Source of the DNA: an uncultured Sphingomonadaceae bacterium
Lineage (GTDB): Bacteria; Pseudomonadota; Alphaproteobacteria; Sphingomonadales; Sphingomonadaceae
DNA length: 64,000 nt
Assembly: GCA_947501325.1 (NCBI GenBank)
Contig: CANMVC010000001.1
Span: forward strand, 620,001 to 684,000
Direction of reading: 5' to 3'
Below the pieces are notes generated by a model that was not told the DNA's origin, searched no databases, and was given only the letters and a program-made list of their open reading frames with translations. The position numbers and the translations under genes were made by a program. Positions within the stretch are counted from its first letter, which is position 1. Every line of letters starts with the position of its first letter. Of this stretch, positions 54,624 through 63,930 are shown one piece after another.

Positions 54624-55742
54624 TCAGATCAGGAAACGTGCGGGGTCATATAAATCCGCGTCCAGCGACTGAACGGATGGCTCACGTGGGCTGCCGAGAA
54701 AAAGCGACTTGGCCAATTTGGCAGCAGCCGGAGCGGTCTGAATGCCAAAGCCACCTTGACCTGCAAACCAGAAGAAATCAGCTTGCTGGGGATCAAACCC
54801 ATAGACGGGCAACCGGTCCGGGGCAAAACTGCGGAGCCCGGCCCATTTTCGATTCACGTTGGAAATTTCAACATCCATTATCGATTGAAACCGGTCAATC
54901 GCCAGCGCGATATCCCATTCTTCTGGCGCCACATCTCCGGCTGAAACCGGGGTTTCATCATGGGGGCTGAGCCAAAAGCTTCCGCCCGCTTCGGGCTTGA
55001 AATAGAAACTTCCGTCGAGTGCCACCACCAGTGGCATATCCGGTGATGACCCCGGATCGGTCCGCAGCTGCACCATGGTCCGGCGCATGGGCTGAATATC
55101 GATTGGCAGCGCGCCGGCGAGTTTTGCAACTTCCGTCGCCCAAGCCCCCGCAGCGTTAACAATCTGTTTTGCTTGTACAGTATCGGTGCCGCTATTGATG
55201 ACCCACATAGCCTCCCTGCGCGCAATCTTATCCACTCTGGCGTTACACAACAGGCTCGCCCCCTGGCGTTTCGCATCTCTTAAATAGGCCATATGAAGAG
55301 CCGCCACATCAATGTCGCAGCAATCCGGTTCATAAACCGCCCAGTCCCAACCGGGCTTTATATTCGGTATTGTCTTGGTAATTGCGTCGCGCGTCCAGGG
55401 AACCATGGCGACCCCGCTTTCGACAAATTCAGCGATAAACCCGTCCACCAAATGCTGCTCGTCGGACCGGGCTATGTTGATCGCCCGGCGCTTGGTCAGA
55501 AAACCGGTTTCCGAAAATTTCGGTTCCGGATCATTAAGAAAATCATAGGACGCCGTCGTCAACGGCTGCACCTGGGGACCGCCATATGTCTCCGTCCAGA
55601 ATGCGGCGGATCGACCGGTGCTATGATATCCTGGCTGGCTTTCCGCCTCCAGCATGATCACCGAACAATGCTCTGAAATCTCGGAAGCAATACTCGCCCC
55701 CGCTATTCCGGCTCCGATAATGGCAACATCATATTGGTTCAT
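54624..55742 (-). CDS. FAD-dependent oxidoreductase (DAO family, D-amino-acid dehydrogenase-like)
   Basis: A 372-residue flavoprotein with the dinucleotide-binding motif YDVAIIGAGIAGASIASEIS at the N-terminus. HSTGRSAAFWTETYGGPQVQ follows near 42, VNAAGAWATEVAKLAGALPI near 195 and WAGLRSFAPDRLPVYGFDPQ near 310. The C-terminal FAD contact is WFAGQGGFGIQTAPAAAKLA near 335. The set is close to the D-arginine dehydrogenase/DadA-like group of the DAO family. Substrate is not certain. It lies 13 bases downstream of the hydrolase gene. Confidence 0.88.
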   Translation of the reverse strand: MNQYDVAIIGAGIAGASIASEISEHCSVIMLEAESQPGYHSTGRSAAFWTETYGGPQVQPLTTASYDFLNDPEPKFSETGFLTKRRAINIARSDEQHLVDGFIAEFVESGVAMVPWTRDAITKTIPNIKPGWDWAVYEPDCCDIDVAALHMAYLRDAKRQGASLLCNARVDKIARREAMWVINSGTDTVQAKQIVNAAGAWATEVAKLAGALPIDIQPMRRTMVQLRTDPGSSPDMPLVVALDGSFYFKPEAGGSFWLSPHDETPVSAGDVAPEEWDIALAIDRFQSIMDVEISNVNRKWAGLRSFAPDRLPVYGFDPQQADFFWFAGQGGFGIQTAPAAAKLAKSLFLGSPREPSVQSLDADLYDPARFLI

Positions 55743-55755
55743 GCCGTAAATATGC

Positions 55756-56781
55756 TCATTTCGACGGGGCCACCCTATCTAGAAATTCAAAGCTAGCCTG
55801 CAAGGCCTCGTCACGCACCGGATCCGCTTCGCGATAAATCTCATGGGCGCATTCTTTGCCAAATAGCTTCATTTCAGCGCGGGGCATCAGATGAACAGCC
55901 CGCTCAATTGTCGCGTGGTCGACCAGTTCGTCCGTCGCGGTCGCGAGAACCAATGTCGCTATATCCATCTCCTCCAGATGCTTGCGATTTCTGAGATGGC
56001 GTGTCGAAGCATAGGCCCGTTCCACCCATCGCCAGCTGGCTGGCCCCAGTCGCACAAAAGGTCTTTCGGCAAACCAGAAAAACTCGTCGGAATAACGATC
56101 GGCGTCATGTGTTAACAAGCCCTGCCGCAAGACTTCCGGTTCCAGCGGCTTTTCGCTCACCTTCCAGGCCCGATGTTTGCCCCGCCCGAAAGCGCAAATG
56201 GCTTTGGACAGAAAATAGGCCGTCCATTCCGGCATTCCGCCACCTGCTGGCGCCAGCATCGGCGCACTCAATATTACCGCATCAGGATGGATACGCTGTT
56301 CGGCCAGGGCGCGGGTGACCAAATGCCCGCCCATGCTGTGGCCAATGACGATATGGGGTCCAGGATGATTGACCTGCCACTCGGCATAGAACGCGCGCAG
56401 GTCGTCAACCCAGGTGGCAAAATCGTCGATATGCCCGACATGAGGATGCGGACCGCAGCGGCCAGAACCACCCTGCCCCCGCCAGTCGGGTGATGTCACA
56501 TTCCATCCGGCGGTATGAAAATCGTAAAATGTTTCGAGATATTTTTCGTAAAAATCCGCTCGGCCGGTCATGAACAAGATCGAGCCACGATTTTTTTTAC
56601 AGGGCTGTGTCCACTCTAATTGCCGCAGCTCCCAACCGTCAGGCGCCCGCCATGTGAGCTCTTGCGCATCTTTGGGAATAGACCGTCGATCAAATAAAGG
56701 TTGCTTCGATCGACTCAAAAATGGGCTCCGGTCATCATGGTTACTATTTGGTAAGGCATTTTTCTTAAAGCTGTTTCCCAT
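55756..56781 (-). CDS. Alpha/beta hydrolase, lysophospholipase (PldB)-like
   Basis: Serine hydrolase of the Hydrolase_4 type. From the ATG at 56781 it has about 341 residues. There is a strand with GSILFMTGRADFYEKYLETFYDF near 62, VTSPDWRGQGGSGRCGPHPHVGHIDDF split near 90-115, and nucleophile elbow IVIGHSMGGHLVTRALAE near 145 (Ser in GHSMG). An Asp is likely in LVLATATDELVDHATIER near 285, and a His in KECAHEIYREADPVRDEAL near 315. Substrate is probably a lysophospholipid or monoacylglycerol. Its start codon overlaps the cpaA start on the other strand. Confidence 0.88.
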   Translation of the reverse strand: MGNSFKKNALPNSNHDDRSPFLSRSKQPLFDRRSIPKDAQELTWRAPDGWELRQLEWTQPCKKNRGSILFMTGRADFYEKYLETFYDFHTAGWNVTSPDWRGQGGSGRCGPHPHVGHIDDFATWVDDLRAFYAEWQVNHPGPHIVIGHSMGGHLVTRALAEQRIHPDAVILSAPMLAPAGGGMPEWTAYFLSKAICAFGRGKHRAWKVSEKPLEPEVLRQGLLTHDADRYSDEFFWFAERPFVRLGPASWRWVERAYASTRHLRNRKHLEEMDIATLVLATATDELVDHATIERAVHLMPRAEMKLFGKECAHEIYREADPVRDEALQASFEFLDRVAPSK

Positions 56782-57253
56782 GAACGGGGAACAACTCATC
56801 TACTTGCTCTGGGGCGGATTGGCAATTGCACTGATCGTCGCTGCGATTACGGATATCAAGAGCCGTCACATTTCCAACAAGCTGAATCTGGCCATCGCGC
56901 TGGGTGCTCCCCTGTTCTGGATTGCCAGCGACATGGCAGTTTGGCCGGACATGGTTTGGCAAATTGGCATCGCTACAGTCGTGTTTACCATATTTGCCGG
57001 AATGTTTGCCATTGGCGCGATGGGAGGCGGGGACGTCAAACTCCTGACAGCCATTGCGTTGTGGCTCCATTGGCTGACTTTAATTGAGATGCTGGTGATC
57101 ATGTCGATCGCTGGCGGTGTACTCACGCTGTTAATGATAACGGCTAAGAAAATCCAAAATACTGAGGGTCCAGTAAAGGTCCCATATGGAGTCGCCATAT
57201 CATTTTCGGGGCTTTGGATAATTAGCGAACGATATTTTAACCATTTTACTTGA
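56780..57253 (+). CDS. cpaA: Prepilin peptidase CpaA (TadV-like)
   Basis: A24-family aspartyl prepilin peptidase of the Tad pilus, short form without the methylase domain. The 157 residues have four to five membrane helices. The first catalytic Asp is in LIVAAITDIKSRHISNKLNL near 25, and the second in FAIGAMGGGDVKLLTAIALWL near 80 (GxGD motif). The ATG at 56780 is chosen because upstream in-frame codons would lie inside the divergent hydrolase gene. No strong ribosome site is seen. Confidence 0.9.
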   Translation: MNGEQLIYLLWGGLAIALIVAAITDIKSRHISNKLNLAIALGAPLFWIASDMAVWPDMVWQIGIATVVFTIFAGMFAIGAMGGGDVKLLTAIALWLHWLTLIEMLVIMSIAGGVLTLLMITAKKIQNTEGPVKVPYGVAISFSGLWIISERYFNHFT

Positions 57254-57328
57254 AAGAGAAATCTACCGCCGACGGATCGTTTCAAACTGATCGATTAGGG
57301 TGGGGGCATTCAGGAGGCGTAAGACGTC

Positions 57329-58273
57329 ATGGACAAGAAGAAACTAATATTGCTCATCGGTGCATTGGTTGTGGCTGCGGTCACGGCGTTGCTTGCAAGG
57401 AGCATGTTCACCGGTGCGTCTGCACCCCAAGTTGAAGCGAAAAAGAACGAAGTGCTGGGCGAAGAAGTCCTCGTTGCTTCACGCGCTCTACCCGTCGGTA
57501 CAATCATTACACCTGAAGCGTTCAGCTTTCAGCCTTGGCCGGAAGATTTGGTCGAAGAAGCCTATTTTGGCAGAGAAGGCACAGATGTTGAGGCCCTGAA
57601 CGGTACTGTGGTTCGCAATGCGATTACCGCCGGACAGCCACTTACCAAGGGCGCCATCGTGAGCCCGGGTGATCGCGGATTTCTTGCTGCGGCGCTTGGC
57701 CCTGGCATGCGTGCTGTGACCATTCCTGTTTCCGGTCTGACCGGTGTTGCCGGATTTGTATTTCCTGGCGACCGTGTCGATCTTATGCTCACGCAAAAGG
57801 TCGAAGGCGACGGACCGGAAATGCAGGTGTCCGAAACGGTTATTCGCAATGTTCGTGTTTTGGCGACGGATAACCGCGTTACCCAAACCGTCAATGAAGC
57901 GGGACAGGCAGTTGCTACCAAAACCAAATTGGTCACAATCGAAGCGACACCAAAAATCGCAGAAAAAGTGGCCGTAGCACAGACATTGGGCACTTTAAGT
58001 CTTTCCCTGCGCTCGCTGGCGGATAGCTCGGCTGAGTTGGAAGAAGCCATTGCATCAGGCGAAATTACCCTTCCAAAAACCGATGACCCTGCTGAAGAAG
58101 CGGCGATCATCCGGTCACTGGCAGCACGGCCTGATACCAAGAAATCAACCTTTTCAACAGGCGGTGAAGTCTCACGTTTCGAACCACGCCGGCCTCCTCC
58201 TACAGAAGCACCGATGGTTCGGGTTTCGCGCGGCAAAGCTATTGAAGAAGTTAAGTTCGGAGAAAAGAAATGA
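57329..58273 (+). CDS. cpaB: Flp pilus assembly protein CpaB (RcpC)
   Basis: Periplasmic, membrane-anchored Tad pilus protein. The 314 residues comprise an N-terminal membrane helix (LILLIGALVVAAVTALLA) and a SAF domain with LGEEVLVASRALPVGTIITPEAF near 45. The RcpC domain follows, with LGPGMRAVTIPVSGLTGVAGFV near 130 and FPGDRVDLMLTQKV near 150. A Pro/Arg-rich C-terminus comes last. CAGGAGGC lies upstream of the ATG. It overlaps cpaC by four bases. Confidence 0.95.
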   Translation: MDKKKLILLIGALVVAAVTALLARSMFTGASAPQVEAKKNEVLGEEVLVASRALPVGTIITPEAFSFQPWPEDLVEEAYFGREGTDVEALNGTVVRNAITAGQPLTKGAIVSPGDRGFLAAALGPGMRAVTIPVSGLTGVAGFVFPGDRVDLMLTQKVEGDGPEMQVSETVIRNVRVLATDNRVTQTVNEAGQAVATKTKLVTIEATPKIAEKVAVAQTLGTLSLSLRSLADSSAELEEAIASGEITLPKTDDPAEEAAIIRSLAARPDTKKSTFSTGGEVSRFEPRRPPPTEAPMVRVSRGKAIEEVKFGEKK

Positions 58274-59910
58274 CCATATATGCCGCACCGCATGGTCGCG
58301 TGACCAAAAAGTCTTCCATAAAAAAGGTCTTAGTATCAGCGCTCGCGCTGGCTTTGACGGCAACACTTGCTACCAATGGTACGAGCCCGCTTAACGCACA
58401 ATCTGCAAGAGTTTCTTCACCGGACTCTCGCGTCTCCCTCGCCGTTGGACGGGGAAAACTGATCACGCTGCCTTCGCCGATTGAAGATGTTTTCATCGCC
58501 AACGACGAGATCGCGGACGTCCAAGTTCGTTCGCCGCGCCAAGTCTATATTTTTGGTGTCGCAGGCGGTCAGACGAGCTTCTATGCGACCAGCGCATCGG
58601 GTAGAGTTGTTTACTCAGCCGAAGTTTCTGTTGCTGCCGAGATATCCTCAATTGATCAAATGCTCAATCTCGCCATGCCAGACGCAAAGATAGCGGTTAG
58701 CACGACGAACAACTTTATTCTTTTGACCGGTACAATCGCCGACCCAGATGATGCGGAAGAAGCAGAAAATCTGGTGCAAGCTTATGTTGGTACCGAAACC
58801 CGCGTCGTTAGCCGGTTGAAAACCGCAACACCGATGCAAGTCAATTTGAAAGTCCGTTTTGCCGAAGTCAGTCGTTCGCTGACCAAAAACATGAACGGCA
58901 ACGTGCTCACACGTGATAATACCGGTGGTTTCCTGTTTGGTGTTGCCCGCGGTCGGAATTTTGGTTCCATTACCGATTTCGATACCAGCGCCTTCCCGAC
59001 TTTGGACGCGTCCGCTTTGTTCGGATTGCCTGCCGGTTCTCTCTCGCTGCCGTTTAACACAGCGACTGGGCAATTTGTTACCCAAGGCGGTACTGCATTT
59101 AACTTCAACCAGGCGAGTGGCCTTGACTCGATCACGGCAGCAGGACGCCTGTTTGGACTTGATATCTCGACAGCACTTGATGTGTCCGAGCAGATTGGTC
59201 TTGCCACCACGCTGGCCTCTCCCAATCTGACGACGATTTCTGGCGAAACAGCAACATTCCTTGCTGGTGGCCGATTCCCAATTCCGATTTCCACTGGATT
59301 GGGTGAAATCAGCGTTACCTATCAGGAATTTGGCGTCAGCCTGTCCTATACGCCAACGGTATTGTCCAATGGACGTATTTCGATCCGTGTCGCGCCAAGT
59401 GTATCCGAAATCTCATCCGTTGGTGCTGTTCAACTAAACGGCTTTGAAATTCCAGCTATCACAACACGGGAAGCGGAAACGACTGTTGAGCTGGGTTCTG
59501 GCGAAAGCTTCATGATCGCCGGACTGATGCAAAACACTTATAATTCCAATATCAGCAAGACCCCGGGATTGGCCGATGTTCCGATCCTTGGCAATCTGTT
59601 CAAGTCAGACGGGTATCGGAAAAACGAAACCGAGTTGATGATCGTTGTTACGCCTTATTTGGTCAAACCAGTGGATGACAGCCAGATTGTACTGCCAACC
59701 GATGGCTTTAAACAGGCCAATGATTTCGAGCGCGTCATCATGAACCGGCACAGTTCTACCGGCACGGATGATCGTCCAAAACCATCGGTTGCACCGCCAG
59801 TGGCTTCTGGCCCGGCGCTCGGCAGCCTCTCGGCTCCGGCCAATGGCAAAACCGCCAAGAAATCGAAAAAAACAGGCGGCGCAGCCCCCGGTTTTAGCTT
59901 CGACAAATAG
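58270..59910 (+). CDS. cpaC: Tad secretin CpaC (RcpA)
   Basis: Outer-membrane secretin of the Flp pilus. The 546 residues comprise a signal peptide (to about residue 43, SPLNAQS) and a pilus-assembly N-domain with GKLITLPSPIEDVFIANDEIADV near 62. A BON domain follows, with ILLTGTIADPDDAEEAENLVQAY near 153. The secretin core contains TTLASPNLTTISGETATFLAGG near 315 and FGVSLSYTPTVLSNGRISIRV near 355. GLADVPILGNLFKSDGYRKNETELM (split) near 435 is the secretin family signature. A Ser/Pro/Lys tail ends the protein. Confidence 0.95.
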   Translation: MTIYAAPHGRVTKKSSIKKVLVSALALALTATLATNGTSPLNAQSARVSSPDSRVSLAVGRGKLITLPSPIEDVFIANDEIADVQVRSPRQVYIFGVAGGQTSFYATSASGRVVYSAEVSVAAEISSIDQMLNLAMPDAKIAVSTTNNFILLTGTIADPDDAEEAENLVQAYVGTETRVVSRLKTATPMQVNLKVRFAEVSRSLTKNMNGNVLTRDNTGGFLFGVARGRNFGSITDFDTSAFPTLDASALFGLPAGSLSLPFNTATGQFVTQGGTAFNFNQASGLDSITAAGRLFGLDISTALDVSEQIGLATTLASPNLTTISGETATFLAGGRFPIPISTGLGEISVTYQEFGVSLSYTPTVLSNGRISIRVAPSVSEISSVGAVQLNGFEIPAITTREAETTVELGSGESFMIAGLMQNTYNSNISKTPGLADVPILGNLFKSDGYRKNETELMIVVTPYLVKPVDDSQIVLPTDGFKQANDFERVIMNRHSSTGTDDRPKPSVAPPVASGPALGSLSAPANGKTAKKSKKTGGAAPGFSFDK

Positions 59911-59931
59911 TCCGATTCAGGAGAAAACATC

Positions 59932-60540
59932 ATGCGTTTTGTTTCTACAGCCCTTGTAACCGCCCTCGGACTTTCCGTGGCTGCATGCGGTGCTAATACT
60001 GCCAATCGGACCGTTTATAGCGAACGTCAGCCCGTTGTTACGCGCACTCATTTCGTGCTGGACGTCAATACTGCCGGATCCGGATCATTATCCGCCGGCG
60101 AACTGGAGCGGCTTGCCGGATGGCTTGATGCCTTGGAGCTCGGTTATGGAGACCGCGTTTCCATCGATGATCCTGGCTATAGCGCTGGCGCTTCTGCCCG
60201 CGGTGCCGTGGAAGCACTGGCCGCACAGAAAGGCTTGCTGATCAGCGAGCTCGCCCCGGTGACAGAAGGCAATGTTCCCAGCGGCACGATGCGGGTTGTC
60301 GTATCCCGCTCGACCGCAGAAGTACCGGGCTGTCCCGACTGGAGCCATCGCAGTCATACCGATTTTCAAGCACGGACAAGCGAGAATTATGGCTGTGGTG
60401 TGAACAGCACAATGGCCGCCATGATTGCCGATCCGGAAGATCTCGTTCGCGGTCAGACCCGTGACGGAGAAGATCAAGCGGAGGCGTCGAAAGCAATTCG
60501 CGCCTATCGCGCTAAAGCCAAACAAGCTGGAGGCCTATAA
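59932..60540 (+). CDS. cpaD: Tad pilus lipoprotein CpaD
   Basis: A 202-residue exported lipoprotein: signal MRFVSTALVTALGLSVAAC, lipobox SVAAC (Cys19). The CpaD/RcpB domain contains FVLDVNTAGSGSLSAGELERL near 42 and VEVPGCPDWSHRS-like text (AEVPGCPDWSHRSHTDFQART) near 130. The late motif NYGCGVNSTMAAMIADPEDLV is near 155. CpaD supports secretin assembly. Its TAA shares its last A with the cpaE ATG (TAATG). Confidence 0.93.
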   Translation: MRFVSTALVTALGLSVAACGANTANRTVYSERQPVVTRTHFVLDVNTAGSGSLSAGELERLAGWLDALELGYGDRVSIDDPGYSAGASARGAVEALAAQKGLLISELAPVTEGNVPSGTMRVVVSRSTAEVPGCPDWSHRSHTDFQARTSENYGCGVNSTMAAMIADPEDLVRGQTRDGEDQAEASKAIRAYRAKAKQAGGL

Positions 60541-61829
60541 TGAACGCTCCCTGGAAACCCGGTGCTGTAAACGGACGTGATCCTTTTTCAGCCTTCGTAT
60601 GTGACGATGACACACTGGACGTTTTGCGTCCTGTCGTTGAAGAAATGGGATGGCCTTCGGACAAATGCCACAAAGGCGGACTGCGCAATGCAGTGCAATC
60701 GCTCTCGGTTGCCGCCAGCCCCAACATCCTGCTGGTTGATCTGTCAGAGTCCGGCGATCCTCTCGCGGATATTAACTCGCTTGCCGAAGTTTGCGAACCT
60801 GGAACCGTCGTGATTGCGATGGGTCAAGTCAACGATGTTCGCCTCTATCGCGATCTGATCGTCAGCGGCCTTCAGGACTATTTGCTGAAACCATTCAGCC
60901 CCGAACAACTGCGCGATGTTCTGAGTCAGGCGCAAGCTACACTCAATGCACCGAAAGTTGAGGATGCCGGCAGCGAGAAGCCGCATGTGTCTACCGCGGT
61001 CATCGGGACGCGTGGCGGTGTGGGCGCATCGACCATCGCAACCTCTTTGGCCTGGCTGCTTAGTCAGGAAAAAGAGCGCCTGACAGCGTTGCTCGATCTG
61101 GATGTCCATTTCGGAACTGGCGCTTTGGCGCTTGATCTCGAACCGGGCCGTGGCTTGACCGATGCTATCGACAATCCGAGCCGGATTGACGGTCTGTTTA
61201 TCGAACGGGCTATGATCAAGGCCAATGACAAGCTGTCCCTGCTATCGGCAGAGGCGCCGATTAACTCGCCGATGATGACCGACGGAACGGCTTTCTTCCA
61301 ACTTCAGGAAGAGTTCCGCGCGGCCTTTGAATGCACGGTGATCGATTTGCCAAGGGAAATGCTGATCAGCTATCCGCATCTCTTGGGCGACGTGAATGCA
61401 ACCGTCATCGTCACGGAATTGACGCTGGCTTCGGCACGCGATGCCATTCGCTTGCTATCTTGGCTGAAATCGCATGCCGCACAAAGCAAGGTGATTGTGG
61501 TCGCCAATAAGGTTCAGACCAGTAACCAGGAAATTTCCAGGCAGGATTTTGAAAATTCGATTGAACGTAAAATCGATGTTATGATCCCTTCTGATCCAAA
61601 AACGGCTGCGCATGCTGCCAAACTGGGACAGGCCTTTGTCGAGGCTGGCAAGTCCAGCAAGGCTTCTGCGAAAATTGTTGCCTTGTCTGAATTTGTCCTG
61701 GGAACCGTCGAAGCAGATGGTGAAGACGGCGATGAAAAAGCAAAAACCTCTTTGATGGATAAATTTGGCGGTATGAAATCGCTGCTGTCTTCAAAGAAAA
61801 AGAAGGAAGCTGAGACATCTGAATCGTGA
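60540..61829 (+). CDS. cpaE: Pilus assembly ATPase CpaE (TadZ-like)
   Basis: A 429-residue ParA/MinD-like protein that positions Tad machinery at the pole. There is an N-terminal receiver-like domain (ILLVDLSESGDPLADINSL near 64, LQDYLLKPFSPEQLRDVL near 111). An atypical Walker A follows, VIGTRGGVGASTIATSLAW at 154-172, in which Ala replaces the signature catalytic Lys of KGGVGKS; such divergent P-loops are typical of TadZ. LTALLDLDVHFGTGALALDL near 183 is the switch region. In other alphaproteobacteria cpaF normally comes next, but here tadB follows after 40 bases. Confidence 0.93.
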   Translation: MNAPWKPGAVNGRDPFSAFVCDDDTLDVLRPVVEEMGWPSDKCHKGGLRNAVQSLSVAASPNILLVDLSESGDPLADINSLAEVCEPGTVVIAMGQVNDVRLYRDLIVSGLQDYLLKPFSPEQLRDVLSQAQATLNAPKVEDAGSEKPHVSTAVIGTRGGVGASTIATSLAWLLSQEKERLTALLDLDVHFGTGALALDLEPGRGLTDAIDNPSRIDGLFIERAMIKANDKLSLLSAEAPINSPMMTDGTAFFQLQEEFRAAFECTVIDLPREMLISYPHLLGDVNATVIVTELTLASARDAIRLLSWLKSHAAQSKVIVVANKVQTSNQEISRQDFENSIERKIDVMIPSDPKTAAHAAKLGQAFVEAGKSSKASAKIVALSEFVLGTVEADGEDGDEKAKTSLMDKFGGMKSLLSSKKKKEAETSES

Positions 61830-61869
61830 TGCCACAGCCGTTTCTTTCTAATATGCGAGGACGCACATA

Positions 61870-62841
61870 ATGGACATGATCCAAACAGCCATGCTTGCCG
61901 GAGGGGTATTGATATTCCTGATGATGGTCGTGTTTGCTTTTGCTGGCCCTTCCGAGGCGGCAGCAAAAGCGAAACGGCTGGACAAAGTGCGTTTCCGGCA
62001 TTCGGACAGCACTAACGCCAAGATGGAAGCGCAGATGAAAAAGGCGGTCTCTGCCCGCCGCAAAACGCGTCGTCCAACTGGCGAAACGCTCTCGAAAATG
62101 GACATGCTTGCCATCCGGTTGGATCGGACAGGTAAAGAATGGTCCATTAAGCAGTTTTTTATCGTCTGTGGCGGACTTTTTGCTGTCGTTGCTGCCGGTC
62201 TGTTTTTCCAGGGTGCGCCGGCGTTACTATGCCTGTTTGGCGGTTTGGCGATTGGTTTTGGCCTCCCCCATATGATTGTCGGTTTCTTGATTGGACGGCG
62301 TGTGGCAAAATTTACGGCCTCCTTTCCCGACGCCATCGAGCTGTTGGTTCGCGGCCTTCGTTCCGGTCTGCCGGTAACCGAAACCATCGGCGTGGTCGCC
62401 AAGGAAGTTGACGGCCCTGTCGGCGAAGAATTTGGTAAGGTTGTTGACCGGATCAAAATTGGCCGAACAATGGAAGACGCGTTGGGCGAAAGCGCAAAGC
62501 GGCTTGATACGCCCGAATTCAAGTTTTTCTGTATCACACTAGCAATCCAGCGTGAAACCGGTGGTAACTTGGCGGAAACGCTAGCGAACCTGGCCGATGT
62601 GCTGCGTAAACGTGGCCAGATGAAACTAAAGATCAAGGCGATGTCATCGGAATCGAAAGCATCGGCCTATATCGTTGGTTCCTTGCCATTTATTGTCTTC
62701 GCATTGGTGTGGTCGGTTAATCCTACCTATCTTGCAGGATTCTTTTACGAAGAGCGTCTGATCATAGCGGGATTGGGCGGTCTGACATGGATGAGCATTG
62801 GCGTGTTCATCATGGCCAAAATGGTCAACTTTGAAATCTAA
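61870..62841 (+). CDS. tadB: Tad pilus inner-membrane protein TadB
   Basis: GSPII_F-family platform protein. The 323 residues have an N-terminal membrane helix (LAGGVLIFLMMVVFAFAG), a basic cytoplasmic segment, two helices near 95-140, and the F domain with FPDAIELLVRGLRSGLPVTETI near 150. FCITLAIQRETGGNLAETLANLADVLRKR (split) follows near 220, with C-terminal helices after that. Motif RGLRSGLPV plus ETGGNLAE identifies the TadB/PilC-like fold. Ribosome site GCGAGGACG lies upstream. Confidence 0.93.
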   Translation: MDMIQTAMLAGGVLIFLMMVVFAFAGPSEAAAKAKRLDKVRFRHSDSTNAKMEAQMKKAVSARRKTRRPTGETLSKMDMLAIRLDRTGKEWSIKQFFIVCGGLFAVVAAGLFFQGAPALLCLFGGLAIGFGLPHMIVGFLIGRRVAKFTASFPDAIELLVRGLRSGLPVTETIGVVAKEVDGPVGEEFGKVVDRIKIGRTMEDALGESAKRLDTPEFKFFCITLAIQRETGGNLAETLANLADVLRKRGQMKLKIKAMSSESKASAYIVGSLPFIVFALVWSVNPTYLAGFFYEERLIIAGLGGLTWMSIGVFIMAKMVNFEI

Positions 62842-62858
62842 GCTGAAGGTATGATGCA

Positions 62859-63848
62859 ATGACCCAAGCTGGCGGTCCAACTTTACTGGGAATAGATGTC
62901 CTCTGGGTGGCAACCATATTGGCTGCTGTCGCAACAATTGCTGTGATATTCGCAATTTATGCAGCGGTCACGGTTCGTGATCCTATGGCCAAGCGGGTAA
63001 AATCGCTTAATGAGCGGCGCGAGCAGCTCAAGGCCGGTATCACAGCATCGACCACGAAAAAGCGCGCCAAACTCATTCAGCAAAATGACACGACAGACCG
63101 TATGCGCGGTCTGCTGTCGGGCCTCAAGGTTTTGCAGGACGATCAACTCAAAGAATCGCAACAGAGACTGGCACAAGCCGGTATTCGTTCGAAAGATTTG
63201 GCCTATGCTGTTATTTTCAGTCGACTGGTGCTTCCCATTGTTCTGGGTGGCGGTGCCGCTCTGGCCCTATATGGCTTTGACTATATGCCCGACTGGACAC
63301 CGGTCAAGAAATTCGGTGCCTTTGCCGGTGCCGTGATTTTGGGTTACAAGGGTGCCGATATTTATCTCAATAACCTTATCTCCAAGAGAACGGATTTGGT
63401 TCGCAAGGGCCTACCGGACGCCATCGATTTGCTGGTTATCTGCGCCGAAGCTGGCTTGACCGTCGATGCCGCGTTCTCGCGGGTGGCCAAGGAACTGGGC
63501 GATGCCTATCCCGAACTGGCGGACGAGTTTTCACTGACATCGATCGAATTGGGCTTCCTTACCGAACGCCGTCAGGCCTTTGAAAACTTGGCCTATCGTG
63601 TGGCGTTGGAACATGTCAAAGGCGTGGTCACCACAATGATCCAGACCGAAAAATACGGTACGCCGCTGGCGTCAGCTTTGCGGGTGCTATCAGCTGAATT
63701 CCGGAATGACCGGATGATGCGGGCCGAAGAAAAAGCCGCGCGTCTGCCAGCGATCATGACCATCCCGCTGATTCTGTTCATTCTGCCAACGCTGTTTATC
63801 GTGATCCTCGGCCCTGCAGCCTGTTCGATCTCGGATACCATGTTGTAG
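62859..63848 (+). CDS. tadC: Tad pilus inner-membrane protein TadC
   Basis: Second GSPII_F protein of the Tad platform, pairing with TadB. The 329 residues have an N-terminal helix (LWVATILAAVATIAVIFAIY), helices near 115-150, and the F domain LPDAIDLLVICAEAGLTVDAAFSRVAKELG split near 185-215. ALEHVKGVVTTMIQTEKYGT follows near 245 and a C-terminal helix LIMTIPLILFILPTLFIVIL-like. It is 17 bases after tadB and is the last gene before the terminator; no tadD follows in the window. Confidence 0.93.
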   Translation: MTQAGGPTLLGIDVLWVATILAAVATIAVIFAIYAAVTVRDPMAKRVKSLNERREQLKAGITASTTKKRAKLIQQNDTTDRMRGLLSGLKVLQDDQLKESQQRLAQAGIRSKDLAYAVIFSRLVLPIVLGGGAALALYGFDYMPDWTPVKKFGAFAGAVILGYKGADIYLNNLISKRTDLVRKGLPDAIDLLVICAEAGLTVDAAFSRVAKELGDAYPELADEFSLTSIELGFLTERRQAFENLAYRVALEHVKGVVTTMIQTEKYGTPLASALRVLSAEFRNDRMMRAEEKAARLPAIMTIPLILFILPTLFIVILGPAACSISDTML

Positions 63849-63865
63849 CGAAGATCACAGACCTC

Positions 63866-63907
63866 AAAAAACAAAAGAGCGGCCTTCAACAGCCGCTCTT
63901 TTTTGTT
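63866..63907. terminator. Strong, probably bidirectional terminator after tadC
   Basis: AACAAAAGAGCGGC pairs with GCCGCTCTTTT...GTT around an 8-base loop (CTTCAACA). An A-run lies on the left and a T-run on the right, so it fits intrinsic termination on both strands. It separates tadC from the converging gene at the window end and therefore closes the Tad operon. Confidence 0.9.
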
Positions 63908-63930
63908 GGGATGCCTATCGAGACAAGCGC

